Source: Bacillus andreraoultii (GTDB taxonomy: Bacteria > Bacillota > Bacilli > Bacillales > Caldibacillaceae). From it: a stretch of 64,000 nucleotides of DNA. Numbering within the stretch: the first letter of the stretch is position 1; each line of letters opens with the position of its first letter. A model generated the notes under the pieces. It saw only the letters and a program-made list of their open reading frames with translations, had not been told where the DNA came from and did not search any database. The position numbers were made by a program, and so were the translations under genes. Below, piece by piece: positions 18,108 through 26,887 of the stretch. Where the stretch lies: positions 1,174,894 through 1,238,893 of the forward strand of contig NZ_LN868937.1 in NCBI RefSeq assembly GCF_001244735.1. Direction: 5' to 3'.

Positions 18108-18554
18108 TTATAAGTTATAAGGTATTTTGTCCCATTTAATGGTGAATATAATCGTATAGTCCCGTTTTCTTGGATGTTCAAAACATTCGGCATAAGCTTT
18201 TTTCATCTGTTGGATTTGTTCAGCTAAAAATCCAGCTTCTAATTGAAAGGTTGATGATGTTTTTGTTTTCAGACGATACTCTATCAAATCTCCTGTAAGT
18301 GAAAATTCCAATTCGTCCTTCTTTTCCCCAAGAAGCTCTAATCGCCCCCAACCTGCATTTATAAAAAATTCAATTAGTTCGTCTAGAGAAAATAGAGGAT
18401 ACTTTCTCGCCAAACGTTTTCCCGCCCAATACAGAATGTTTGAGGCATCATTACCTAATATCTCATTTAATAAATCTTCTCGTATGAGTTCATAACCAAA
18501 GCCAGGAACAGATAACTCATGAATATTCACACTTTCAATTGCTCTTTTACTCAA
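18108..18554 (-). CDS. yslB: DUF2507 family protein (YslB-like)
   Basis: 148 residues on the minus strand. The segments FGYELIREDLLNEILGNDAS and ILYWAGKRLARKYPL, followed by FFINAGWGRLEL and EAGFLAEQIQQ, match the DUF2507/YslB family, whose fold is related to V4R-type ligand-binding domains. The function is not known. The start is TTG with GGGGGAG 7 bases upstream. It is the usual neighbour of sdhC, here divergent from it. Confidence 0.85.
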   Translation of the reverse strand: MSKRAIESVNIHELSVPGFGYELIREDLLNEILGNDASNILYWAGKRLARKYPLFSLDELIEFFINAGWGRLELLGEKKDELEFSLTGDLIEYRLKTKTSSTFQLEAGFLAEQIQQMKKAYAECFEHPRKRDYTIIFTIKWDKIPYNL

Positions 18555-18752
18555 TCATACTCCCCCATTTCTTTAAATCTATTATATACAAAAAAACATC
18601 TTTTATTTATGTTTTTTCGTTGGAAAAAAATTATTTTGATATATTTATTGAAATAAATGGTATAAATGGAAAATAGTTAAAGATTAGTTTTTCTAATAAA
18701 CAGTTATTAATATAAACACTTTGCAAATATTGCTTTTTCTGTATCCGTTTTC

Positions 18753-18781
18753 TTGACGCTATGAATAAAAAGGTTTACAAT
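18753..18781 (+). promoter_or_regulatory. Sigma-A promoter of sdhCAB
   Basis: TTGACG (18753-18758), 17 bases, TACAAT (18776-18781); near consensus, 74 bases before sdhC. The rest of the 300-base gap 18555-18854 is AT-rich with no other visible feature. Confidence 0.8.
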
Positions 18782-18854
18782 GAACATGTCATATATTTGC
18801 CATAGTTTTCTAAATTAATAGTGTACGATAATCTTAAGGGGGGTACATGTAAAG

Positions 18855-19466
18855 ATGGCTGATAACCGAGAATTTAGGCACCGGAGATTACATTCAATCC
18901 TAGGAGTCATTCCGGTAGGGTTATTTCTAATCATGCATTTAATGATTAATTATAATGCAACAAAAGGTCCTGAAGCATTTAACGAAGCTGCAGGGTTTAT
19001 GGAACGTCTTCCATTTTTAATTGTTTTAGAATTTTTATTTATCTATATTCCTATTTTATTCCATGCGATTTATGGGGTTTATATCGCATTCACTGCTAAA
19101 AATAATTTGGGCAGGTTTGGGAAATTTCGCAACTGGATGTTCTTTTTACAAAGAGTCTCTGGTGTTATATTAATTATTTTTATCGCTTGGCATGTTTGGG
19201 AGACACGGTTAGCAAAAGCATTTTATGGAGCAGAAGTTAATTTCGACATGATGGCAAATATAGTTGATAATCCATTTATGCTATTCTTTTATATTCTTGG
19301 GATTGTAGCAGCAACATTCCATTTATCAAATGGACTATGGTCATTCTGTGTAAGTTGGGGAATTACTGTTTCACCACACTCACAGAAAATCAATACGTAT
19401 GTAACAATTGTAATCTTCTTAGCACTATCATTCGTTGGTGTACGTGCTATTTTAGCGTTTGCATGA
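18855..19466 (+). CDS. sdhC: Succinate dehydrogenase cytochrome b558 subunit
   Basis: 203 residues with five membrane helices and several helix-located histidines (LFLIMHLMINY, ILFHAIYGVY, FIAWHVWET, AATFHLSNGLWSF) that would bind the two b-type haems. It anchors SdhAB to the inner face of the cytoplasmic membrane and reduces menaquinone. RBS AAGGGGGG lies before the ATG. The B. subtilis-type single large anchor subunit fits the three-gene sdhCAB operon. Confidence 0.95.
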   Translation: MADNREFRHRRLHSILGVIPVGLFLIMHLMINYNATKGPEAFNEAAGFMERLPFLIVLEFLFIYIPILFHAIYGVYIAFTAKNNLGRFGKFRNWMFFLQRVSGVILIIFIAWHVWETRLAKAFYGAEVNFDMMANIVDNPFMLFFYILGIVAATFHLSNGLWSFCVSWGITVSPHSQKINTYVTIVIFLALSFVGVRAILAFA

Positions 19467-19586
19467 TTCTATGAAAATATTTCAGAATACAATAATGATT
19501 TTAATTGTTTTTATTTAATATGATAAATATTGAACAAGTGTATACGAACGATTATTTACAGAAATTATTCAAGGAGTGAGTGACAA

Positions 19587-21338
19587 ATGAGTAAAGGTAA
19601 AATTATAGTTGTCGGTGGCGGTCTGGCCGGCCTAATGGCAACTGTTAAAATAGCTGAAGCAGGAGTGCCTGTCGAATTATTCTCACTTGTTCCTGTTAAA
19701 CGTTCTCACTCTGTATGTGCACAAGGTGGAATAAATGGTGCCGTTAACACGAAAGGTGAGGGAGATTCACCATGGATACATTTCGATGACACGGTTTACG
19801 GAGGGGACTTTTTAGCAAACCAACCTCCAGTAAAAGCGATGACAGAAGCAGCACCAGGTATTATCCATTTATTCGACCGTATGGGTGTTATGTTTAACCG
19901 AACTTCAGAAGGCTTACTAGACTTTAGACGTTTTGGTGGAACATTACATCACCGCACTGCTTTTGCAGGGGCTACAACAGGACAACAGCTATTATATGCT
20001 TTAGATGAACAAGTTCGACGCTATGAAGTTGCAGGGCTTGTAACAAAATATGAGTACTGGGAATTTTTAGGGGCAGTTCTCGATGATGAAGAAGTGTGCC
20101 GCGGTATCGTTGCACAAGATTTAAGATCAATGGAAATTAAATCTTTCCGTGGCGATGCTGTTATTATGGCAACTGGCGGTTTAGGCATGATTTTTGGAAA
20201 ATCGACAAACTCTGTCATTAATACAGGATCTGCACATGCGATTCTTTACCAACAAGGTGTTTATTATGCGAACGGAGAATTTATCCAAATTCATCCAACA
20301 GCAATTCCTGGCGATGACAAGCTTCGTTTAATGAGTGAGTCAGCACGTGGTGAAGGTGGACGGATTTGGACTTATAAAGATGGTAAGCCGTGGTATTTCT
20401 TAGAGGAAAAATATCCATTATACGGAAATCTTGTTCCACGTGATATTGCAACACGCGAAATTTTCCATGTTTGCGTTGATATGAAATTAGGAATTAACGG
20501 AGAGAACATGGTCTATCTTGATTTATCTCATAAGGATCCACATGAACTGGATGTTAAACTTGGTGGTATTATCGAAATTTATGAAAAGTTCACAGGTGAT
20601 GATCCACGGAAAGTTCCAATGAAAATTTTCCCTGCTGTCCACTATTCGATGGGCGGAGTTTGGGTAGATTATGATCAAATGACAAATATTAAAGGTTTAT
20701 TTGCTGCAGGTGAATGTGATTATTCACAACATGGTGCTAACCGGTTAGGTGCAAACTCTTTACTTTCGGCAATTTACGGAGGTATGGTAGCAGGTCCTAA
20801 TGCAGTAAAATATATTGAAGGTTTAGACAAGAGTTCAGATGAATTATCTTCTAGCTTGTTTGATCGTTATCAAAAACAAGAAATACAAAAATGGGAAGAT
20901 ATTATGAAAATGGATGGTACTGAGAATGCATATGTTCTTCATAAAGAATTAGGAGAATGGATGACAGATAACGTAACTGTTGTACGTTATAATGACCGTC
21001 TATTAAAAACAGATGAAAAAATTCAGGAATTATTAGAACGCTATAAAAATATTAATATTAACGACACGGCTAAATGGAGTAACCAAGGGGCAGCATTTAC
21101 AAGACAATTGTTCAATATGCTACAACTTGCTCGTGTCATTACTCTAGGTGCTTATAATCGTAATGAATCACGTGGTGCTCACTATAAACCAGATTTCCCT
21201 GAGCGTAATGATGAAGAATGGTTAAAAACAACAATGGCAAAATATGTTGGTCCAGATGAGGCACCAAAATTCCATTATGAAGATGTTGATACATCATTAA
21301 TCCCACCAAGAAAACGGGATTATACGAAAAAACATTAA
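19587..21338 (+). CDS. sdhA: Succinate dehydrogenase flavoprotein subunit
   Basis: 583 residues. The N-terminal dinucleotide-binding motif is IVVGGGLAGLMATVKIAEAG, with the histidyl-FAD attachment region near SHSVCAQGGINGA. The capping and active-site segments IQIHPTAIPGDDKLRLMSES, ARGEGGRIW and HGANRLGANSLLSAIYGG are intact. It oxidises succinate to fumarate in the citric acid cycle and passes electrons to SdhB. The spacer from sdhC is 120 bases, and sdhB begins 22 bases downstream. Confidence 0.97.
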   Translation: MSKGKIIVVGGGLAGLMATVKIAEAGVPVELFSLVPVKRSHSVCAQGGINGAVNTKGEGDSPWIHFDDTVYGGDFLANQPPVKAMTEAAPGIIHLFDRMGVMFNRTSEGLLDFRRFGGTLHHRTAFAGATTGQQLLYALDEQVRRYEVAGLVTKYEYWEFLGAVLDDEEVCRGIVAQDLRSMEIKSFRGDAVIMATGGLGMIFGKSTNSVINTGSAHAILYQQGVYYANGEFIQIHPTAIPGDDKLRLMSESARGEGGRIWTYKDGKPWYFLEEKYPLYGNLVPRDIATREIFHVCVDMKLGINGENMVYLDLSHKDPHELDVKLGGIIEIYEKFTGDDPRKVPMKIFPAVHYSMGGVWVDYDQMTNIKGLFAAGECDYSQHGANRLGANSLLSAIYGGMVAGPNAVKYIEGLDKSSDELSSSLFDRYQKQEIQKWEDIMKMDGTENAYVLHKELGEWMTDNVTVVRYNDRLLKTDEKIQELLERYKNININDTAKWSNQGAAFTRQLFNMLQLARVITLGAYNRNESRGAHYKPDFPERNDEEWLKTTMAKYVGPDEAPKFHYEDVDTSLIPPRKRDYTKKH

Positions 21339-21360
21339 TGAAAAGGGGAGGAATTATTCA

Positions 21361-22128
21361 ATGGCTGAACAACAAAAAACAGTTACTTTTATCATTCAAA
21401 GACAAGACAATCCGGATTCTGACCCTTATGAGGAGACATTTGAAATTCCGTATCGTCCACATATGAATGTGATCTCGGCTTTAATGGAAATACAACGGAA
21501 TCCCGTGACGAAAGATGGCAAAAAAACGACTGCAGTTCAATGGGAAATGAACTGTTTGGAAGAAGTTTGTGGTGCTTGTTCTATGGTTATTAATGGAAAA
21601 CCAAGACAATCATGTTCTGCGATGATTGACCAATTAGAACAACCAATTCGTCTAGAACCAATGCGTACATTCCCAGTTATCCGTGATTTATTAGTTGATC
21701 GTAGCCGGATGTTTGACGCATTGAAAAAAGTGAAAGCTTGGATTCCAATCGATGGTACTTATGATCTTGGACCTGGGCCAAGAATGCCTGAAAGTAAACG
21801 TCAATGGGCTTATGAATTATCCAAATGTATGACTTGTGGGGTATGTTTAGAAGCTTGTCCGAATGTGAATGATAAATCTAATTTCATTGGACCAGCTCCG
21901 TTATCGCAAGTTCGTTTGTTCAACTCTCATCCAACAGGTGCGATGAATAAAGCGGAACGACTTGAAACGATTATGGGTGATGGAGGTCTTGCAAACTGCG
22001 GTAATTCACAAAACTGTGTACAAGCATGTCCGAAAGGTATTCCATTAACAACTTCAATTGCTGCCTTGAATAGAGAAGCGACTGTTCAAATGTTCCGGAA
22101 CTTCTTTGGTAGTGACTATTCTATTTAA
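21361..22128 (+). CDS. sdhB: Succinate dehydrogenase iron-sulfur subunit
   Basis: 255 residues. The plant-type ferredoxin domain has the 2Fe-2S cysteines in CLEEVCGACSMVINGKPRQSC-like order (split across residues ~61-81). The C-terminal domain has the cluster motifs CMTCGVCLEACPNV and CGNSQNCVQACPKGIP for the remaining Fe-S centres. It carries electrons from SdhA to the haem anchor SdhC. RBS AAGGGGAGG precedes the ATG. A terminator follows. Confidence 0.96.
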   Translation: MAEQQKTVTFIIQRQDNPDSDPYEETFEIPYRPHMNVISALMEIQRNPVTKDGKKTTAVQWEMNCLEEVCGACSMVINGKPRQSCSAMIDQLEQPIRLEPMRTFPVIRDLLVDRSRMFDALKKVKAWIPIDGTYDLGPGPRMPESKRQWAYELSKCMTCGVCLEACPNVNDKSNFIGPAPLSQVRLFNSHPTGAMNKAERLETIMGDGGLANCGNSQNCVQACPKGIPLTTSIAALNREATVQMFRNFFGSDYSI

Positions 22129-22166
22129 TAGATAGATTCTAAAATGATCATATTTAATTTTAATAA

Positions 22167-22202
22167 GGTTGACTAATTCGTTTCCAGTCAACCATTTTTT
22201 TA
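22167..22202 (+). terminator. Terminator of the sdh operon
   Basis: 8-bp stem GGTTGACT / AGTCAACC followed by seven T residues. Confidence 0.85.
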
Positions 22203-22210
22203 GTAGGAAA

Positions 22211-22228
22211 TGAATGGCTATTCATTCA
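22211..22228 (+). promoter_or_regulatory. FadR-like operator upstream of the thioesterase gene
   Basis: TGAATGGCTATTCATTCA differs from the FadR consensus TGAATGAMTANTCATTCA at one position (G for A at position 7). It lies about 180 bases before the thioesterase start and just upstream of a possible -10 box TATACA (22250-22255), immediately after the sdh terminator. Confidence 0.65.
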
Positions 22229-22405
22229 TTCTCTTAGCCCATAGGGAAGTATACATTCACATTCCATCAAATCATTTACTATGTGAGATATGAAACATTC
22301 ATAATCACATTAAAGAAAACTCAGGGACGTCAAGAAATATTAAAGGATGATTCGTTCATCGGGTTTCAATGCCGTTTAACGAATATTAATAGAGGAGGTA
22401 CGGTT

Positions 22406-22879
22406 GTGAAGCATATAAGTTATATACACAATTACGAATTATGGAAAGAAGAATTTCAATTTTATGTTCCTATTAAGGTTCGATTCTCAGAAACAGATAT
22501 GTTCGGTCATTTAAATAATACAGTGCCTTTCGTTTACTTTGAACAAGCTCGTATTGAATTTTTGAATCATTTAGGTCTTATGGAGCATTGGATGGAATCA
22601 AATAAAAAATGTATACCAATTGTTGCGAACTTACAATGTGATTATATTCAACAAGTGTTTTTTGACGAAAAAATAAATGTGTATGTAAAAATTCATGAGA
22701 TAGGCACAAGTTCAATAGATCTTCACTATATGGGAGAAAAAGACAATGGTGAAATTTGTTTTACAGGAAGAGGAACATTAGTTAAATTAAATACTGAAAC
22801 TGGAAAAGGTGAAAAATGGTCTGAACTAGAACAAATGACCCTAGAAAAACATATGATATCAAAGGTCTCTGCATTTTAA
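22406..22879 (+). CDS. Acyl-CoA thioesterase of the hotdog/4HBT family (YsmA-like)
   Basis: 157 residues. The motif KVRFSETDMFGHLNNTVPFVYFEQARIEFL is split here as KVRFSETDMFGHLNN and VPFVYFEQAR; it is the 4-hydroxybenzoyl-CoA thioesterase signature with the catalytic aspartate. The protein probably hydrolyses acyl-CoA thioesters in the cytoplasm; the substrate is unknown. GTG 22406 follows GAGGAGGT with 6-base spacing and gives the family length; the open frame to 22283 lacks family similarity. It is the positional equivalent of B. subtilis ysmA between sdhB and gerE. The upstream FadR-like box suggests a link to fatty acid metabolism. Confidence 0.85.
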   Translation: MKHISYIHNYELWKEEFQFYVPIKVRFSETDMFGHLNNTVPFVYFEQARIEFLNHLGLMEHWMESNKKCIPIVANLQCDYIQQVFFDEKINVYVKIHEIGTSSIDLHYMGEKDNGEICFTGRGTLVKLNTETGKGEKWSELEQMTLEKHMISKVSAF

Positions 22880-22952
22880 TCATTAGATGGAAAACAATGT
22901 GCAATTGAATTTATTTCCCGCCTATTTCACTTATAAAATTTGGAAAGCTGTC

Positions 22953-22980
22953 ACTCCAAGCCTTGCCTTCACATATGATA
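22953..22980 (+). promoter_or_regulatory. Sigma-K type promoter of gerE
   Basis: AC at 22953-22954, 17-base spacer, then CATATGATA at 22972-22980, an exact fit to the mother-cell sigma-K pattern AC-N16/17-CATANNNTA. gerE is sigma-K dependent in B. subtilis. Confidence 0.75.
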
Positions 22981-23030
22981 TGGTGACGATTCATACCCAT
23001 CCCCGCGTTTTCTAGCTGGCGAAGGCAAGG
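22961..23030 (+). promoter_or_regulatory. Inverted repeat spanning the gerE promoter and ribosome binding site
   Basis: CCTTGCCTTC (22961-22970) and GAAGGCAAGG (23021-23030) are perfectly complementary over 10 bases. The right arm overlaps the gerE Shine-Dalgarno AAGGAGG (23027-23033). The left arm lies upstream of the expected sigma-K start site, so it is absent from that transcript. Confidence 0.6.
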
Positions 23031-23037
23031 AGGGTTC

Positions 23038-23268
23038 ATGTATTTGAAGGAGAATGATTTCACACATAAGCCATTATTGACAAAACGAGAAAGGGAAGTA
23101 TTCGAATTGTTAGTTCAAGATAAAACGACAAAAGAAATAGCACAAGAGTTATTTATCAGTGAAAAAACAGTTCGAAATCATATTTCAAATGCCATGCAAA
23201 AGCTTGGAGTAAAGGGGCGTTCACAAGCTGTCGTCGAACTTCTCCGCATGGGGGAGTTAAAGCTTTAA
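23038..23268 (+). CDS. gerE: LuxR-type sporulation regulator GerE
   Basis: 76 residues, almost entirely a LuxR/FixJ helix-turn-helix domain: [40 protein letters not shown] and [20 protein letters not shown]. It is nearly the same as B. subtilis GerE, the last mother-cell regulator, which controls late coat genes with sigma-K. The ATG follows AAGGAGG with 4-5 base spacing. A sigma-K type promoter and an inverted repeat lie upstream. Confidence 0.97.
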   Translation: MYLKENDFTHKPLLTKREREVFELLVQDKTTKEIAQELFISEKTVRNHISNAMQKLGVKGRSQAVVELLRMGELKL

Positions 23269-23273
23269 AAAAT

Positions 23274-23306
23274 ACCGGCATCCATCATGGAGGCCGGTTT
23301 AACTTT
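23274..23306 (+). terminator. Terminator after gerE
   Basis: Stem ACCGGC / GCCGGT with 13-base loop and a T-rich tail. The remaining gap to 23620 is AT-rich; I see no gene or convincing promoter in it. Confidence 0.65.
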
Positions 23307-23620
23307 TCAACCTTATCATCATGGAGAGCCCTGATTGAATTTTTAAAGTAAATATTAATTGAAAGTTTAGACAATAATACTTCTCCACATAGCCTATTTT
23401 AAAAAGACTTGAATTTTCACAATAAAAGTTAGAAAATATACAAGAGTCGTTGTTATGGTTGAAATGTTGAAAGAATATAAGTGAACGAACAACGATAAAT
23501 AAAGGGAAAAGATACAATTTGACACTTTAATCCTTTTAATTTAAGCTTTTTTTAATGGCCTTTTGTGTATTACAATTCAAACGTTTTGCCGCGGGAAATA
23601 AGGAATAAGGGGGGGTTTAT

Positions 23621-24061
23621 TTGGAGAAAACAATTGATGAAAAAGTTATAGCTGCAATAGAAAAAGATTTACGTTATATTGCTGGTTTAGTGAAACAAAA
23701 AGGTCGAGAAATATTAAGTCATTATACCGTTACACCCCCACAGTTTGTTGCATTACAATGGCTTTCTGAAGAAGGTGACATGACGATTGGTGAACTATCT
23801 ACAAAAATGTATTTAGCTTTTAGTACAACAACCGATTTAATCGATCGAATGGAAAAAAATAATTTAGTTAAGCGTGTAAAAGATGAAAAGGATCGGCGTG
23901 TCGTTCGGATTCAGCTTTTAAAAGAAGGTGCTCGAATTATTGATGAAGTTATCAAAAAACGTCAACATTACCTACATGAAATATTGCAAGATTTTAGTGA
24001 TGAAGAAATTATTTTATTACAAAATAACTTAAATAAATTACATAAAAATATGAAAGGTTGA
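23621..24061 (+). CDS. MarR family transcriptional regulator (YsmB-like)
   Basis: 146 residues with the MarR winged helix: [40 protein letters not shown] and the wing [21 protein letters not shown]. Flanking helices would form the dimer interface. The TTG start follows a GGGGGG tract at good spacing. It corresponds to ysmB between gerE and racE in B. subtilis; target genes and ligand are unknown. racE begins 7 bases after its stop, so the two are probably cotranscribed. Confidence 0.9.
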   Translation: MEKTIDEKVIAAIEKDLRYIAGLVKQKGREILSHYTVTPPQFVALQWLSEEGDMTIGELSTKMYLAFSTTTDLIDRMEKNNLVKRVKDEKDRRVVRIQLLKEGARIIDEVIKKRQHYLHEILQDFSDEEIILLQNNLNKLHKNMKG

Positions 24062-24068
24062 AGAAAGT

Positions 24069-24881
24069 TTGTCATCAAATCCAATAGGCATCATAGATTC
24101 AGGAGTGGGAGGATTAACGGTAGTTAAAGAAATGATGCGTCAGTTACCCCATGAATCAATTATATACTTAGGGGATACTGCTCGTTGTCCATACGGTCCA
24201 AGATCCAGTGAAGAAATTCGAAAATTCACTTGGGAAATGACTCGTTTCCTAGAACAATATCAAATTAAAATGTTAATTATTGCTTGTAATACAGCAACAG
24301 CAGTAGCACTAGATGAAATACGTCAAAGCCTACCTATTCCTGTCTTAGGTGTCATTCATCCAGGTGCAAGGGCAGCTATAAAAGTTTCTAAAACGAATCG
24401 AATTGGGGTAATCGGAACTCAAATGACGATTAATAGTAAAGCATACGAATTTGCTTTGAAAAAAATTCGTAGACGGGTAACAGTACATGGATTGGCATGC
24501 CCAAAACTCGTTCCATTAGTAGAAAGTGGTGAGTGGACAGGAAAGTTAGCAGAAAAAGTAGTTGCTGAATCCATTGAACCATTAAAAGGGACGAATATCG
24601 ATACACTTATACTCGGTTGCACGCATTATCCTTTATTACAACCTGTAATTGAGTCCTATTTTGAGGGGAAAATAAAGATAATTAGTTCAGGAGAAGAAAC
24701 AGCTCGTGAAGCAAGTGTTATTCTTGATCATACTAGTATGTTAAATGGATCAACTGATGGCCCACATCATGCGTTTTTTACAACAGGTTCTAAGACAATG
24801 TTTAAAAATATAGCTCAGCAATGGTTAGAATTAGAAGAAATTCATGTTGAAACAGCAAATTTAACGAGTTTAACAACTTAA
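24069..24881 (+). CDS. racE: Glutamate racemase
   Basis: 270 residues. It interconverts L- and D-glutamate for peptidoglycan. The two catalytic cysteines are in [13 protein letters not shown] and [13 protein letters not shown], and the N-terminal [13 protein letters not shown] with [14 protein letters not shown] is the family signature. The TTG start has AAGAAAG upstream, a weak site consistent with coupling to the preceding MarR gene. Synteny gives racE rather than the paralogue yrpC (both are murI homologues). Confidence 0.95.
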   Translation: MSSNPIGIIDSGVGGLTVVKEMMRQLPHESIIYLGDTARCPYGPRSSEEIRKFTWEMTRFLEQYQIKMLIIACNTATAVALDEIRQSLPIPVLGVIHPGARAAIKVSKTNRIGVIGTQMTINSKAYEFALKKIRRRVTVHGLACPKLVPLVESGEWTGKLAEKVVAESIEPLKGTNIDTLILGCTHYPLLQPVIESYFEGKIKIISSGEETAREASVILDHTSMLNGSTDGPHHAFFTTGSKTMFKNIAQQWLELEEIHVETANLTSLTT

Positions 24882-24908
24882 CAAATGATTTTTGATAAAC
24901 ATCATAGT

Positions 24909-24958
24909 CTTGTGGAAGATGATATTTAGTTATATGTTCACTTCCACAAGATTTTTTA
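24909..24958 (+). terminator. Terminator after racE
   Basis: Perfect 11-bp stem TCTTGTGGAAG / CTTCCACAAGA followed by six T residues. Confidence 0.9.
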
Positions 24959-25047
24959 TCTGTTTGTCCAATTTTTTTAGATGGTTCGGTCTATTTTGTC
25001 CCACAACCCTATATACATGTAATACAAACTGTTATGGGGGGAAATGT

Positions 25048-26076
25048 ATGAAGTTTATTAGAAACATTTTTATATTAGCAGCCATGGTTTTCATGCTATC
25101 TGCTTGTTCTCTTATTGGAGGAAAAGAGAGTATTGACCCACCTCAAGATGTATCATATGAAGAAGATTTAGATGTGACAAAGGATGATGGTGCAGAGACT
25201 GAAAAGGAAGGGAAAGTTAAAACAGAGCTGTATCTAATTGACAAAGATGGCTATGTCGTCCCACAGACATTTGAGCTTCCAAATACAGAAAGTGTAGCAA
25301 AACAAGCTTTAGATCATTTAGTTAAAGATGGTCCAATTACAGACCAATTACCAAATGATTTCCGTGCTGTGTTACCAGCTGGAACAGAAACATCTGTCGA
25401 CATAAAAGATGGAGTAGCAACTGTTAATTTTTCAAATGAATTTACAGAATATGCGCCAGAGGATGAATTAAAAATTTTACAATCTGTTACGTGGACGTTA
25501 ACACAATTTGATTCAATTGAAAAAGTTAACTTAAAATTAAATGGTAAACAGTTGAAAGAAATGCCGGTAAACGGAACACCGATTAATGGAGAATTAACTC
25601 GAAAAAATGGTATTAATATTGAAACAAATGTGGCTGATATTACAAATACTTATCCAGTAACCGTGTATTACCTTGCACAATCAAATGAAAAAAGTTACTA
25701 CGTTCCAGTAACAAAACGGGTAAGTAATAAAGTTGATAATCCGGTTATGGCTGTAGTGAACGAACTTATAAAAGGACCGAATACATCTTCAACGTTATAC
25801 ACGCTATTTATGCCAGATGTACAACTTGTCGATGAACCAAAATTAGATAATGGCATTGTAAAATTAAATTTCAATGAAAATATTTATGGAAGTTATGATC
25901 AAAAGCTAGTATCTAAACAAGTTTTAGAACCATTAGTATTATCATTAACGGAACAAGAAGGAGTAGAAGGTGTATCTATCCAAGTAAATGGTGATACGAA
26001 TGTTGTGAATCAAGATGGACAAACATTATCAGAGCCAGTTACACGCCCTGCTTCTGTAAACACTAGCAGTTATTAA
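25048..26076 (+). CDS. gerM: Spore germination/sporulation lipoprotein GerM
   Basis: 342 residues. The N-terminal lipoprotein signal is MKFIRNIFILAAMVFMLSAC with lipobox LSAC; the mature part has two GERMN domains of about 110 residues each (first around LYLIDKDGYVVPQTFEL, second around TVYYLAQSNEKSYYVPVTKR). In Bacillus, GerM acts in spore morphogenesis and helps localise the SpoIIIA-SpoIIQ assembly. ATG 25048 follows GGGGGGAAA; the long upstream open frame is not family-like. In B. subtilis rph follows; here it does not. Confidence 0.93.
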   Translation: MKFIRNIFILAAMVFMLSACSLIGGKESIDPPQDVSYEEDLDVTKDDGAETEKEGKVKTELYLIDKDGYVVPQTFELPNTESVAKQALDHLVKDGPITDQLPNDFRAVLPAGTETSVDIKDGVATVNFSNEFTEYAPEDELKILQSVTWTLTQFDSIEKVNLKLNGKQLKEMPVNGTPINGELTRKNGINIETNVADITNTYPVTVYYLAQSNEKSYYVPVTKRVSNKVDNPVMAVVNELIKGPNTSSTLYTLFMPDVQLVDEPKLDNGIVKLNFNENIYGSYDQKLVSKQVLEPLVLSLTEQEGVEGVSIQVNGDTNVVNQDGQTLSEPVTRPASVNTSSY

Positions 26077-26105
26077 AAGAAATTTGATATAATATAATTA
26101 ATTGG

Positions 26106-26137
26106 TGAGGGGGTTAATACCGCCTTTTTTCTTTTAT
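26106..26137 (+). terminator. Weak terminator between gerM and rdgB
   Basis: GGGGGT-TAAT-ACCGCC stem with one G-G mismatch followed by six T residues. No trace of rph is recognisable in 26077-26278. Confidence 0.4.
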
Positions 26138-26278
26138 TTCATGTAGAGCTGTAAAGAAGTTGTCAGTAGATTTGGTGTTTGCGATAAAAGCAAATCTATA
26201 TCCAAGGTAAGAACAGTATATCAAGAAATACGATGACGCTAGAAATAATTAAAAAATATTAATAAAAGAGGTATACTA

Positions 26279-26875
26279 ATGAGAGAACTAATTATAGCAA
26301 CGAAAAATGTTGGGAAGGTAAAAGAATTTGCTGAAATTTTTGAACCGTTAGGATTTAAAGTTAAAACATTATTGGATTTTCCAAATGCTCCAGAAATAGA
26401 AGAAACTGGTGTGACATTTGAAGAAAATGCCTTGTTAAAAGCAAAGGGTATAGCGAATCTCCTTCATAAGATGGTTCTTGCAGATGATTCTGGACTTGTA
26501 ATTGATGCGCTAGATGGACGTCCCGGAGTCTATTCAGCGAGATATGCCGGTGTTGATAAAAATGATGAAGCAAATATTAAGAAGGTTTTAGACGAAATGA
26601 AGGGTGTTCCAACTGAAAAAAGAACCGCTCATTTTCATTGTACATTAGCATTAGTTATCCCTAATAAAAAATCAGTTATTATTAATGGCAAGTGTGAAGG
26701 GATGATTTTAACAGAAAAACGTGGCGATAAAGGGTTTGGCTACGACCCAATTTTTTATGTTCCAAGCCTTGGCAAAACGATGGCAGAAATGACACCAGAA
26801 GAGAAAAATCAAATTAGCCATAGAGGAGATGCAATACGGAAATTACATAAGTGGATTCAAGAAAATGGGAATTAA
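26279..26875 (+). CDS. rdgB: XTP/dITP diphosphatase (RdgB/HAM1 family)
   Basis: 198 residues. The N-terminal ATKNVGKVKEFAEIF, the EETGVTFEENALLKA segment, the metal-binding ADDSGLVIDAL, GVYSARYAG, and the C-terminal GFGYDPIFYVP with ISHRGDAIRKL are all family hallmarks. It removes non-canonical purine nucleotides (ITP, XTP) from the pool. It is the equivalent of B. subtilis ysnA and is 12 bases upstream of the phosphodiesterase gene, so the two are probably cotranscribed. Confidence 0.95.
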   Translation: MRELIIATKNVGKVKEFAEIFEPLGFKVKTLLDFPNAPEIEETGVTFEENALLKAKGIANLLHKMVLADDSGLVIDALDGRPGVYSARYAGVDKNDEANIKKVLDEMKGVPTEKRTAHFHCTLALVIPNKKSVIINGKCEGMILTEKRGDKGFGYDPIFYVPSLGKTMAEMTPEEKNQISHRGDAIRKLHKWIQENGN

Positions 26876-26887
26876 GGAAGTGTTCAT

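Noticed and set aside
22283-22405. Upstream extension of the thioesterase ORF (extra 41 residues)
   Set aside because: The extension has no family similarity, no good ribosome binding site, and the GTG at 22406 has a strong GAGGAGGT at proper distance.
24892-25047. Upstream extension of the gerM frame (52 residues)
   Set aside because: It overlaps the racE terminator and destroys the lipoprotein signal that starts at 25048.
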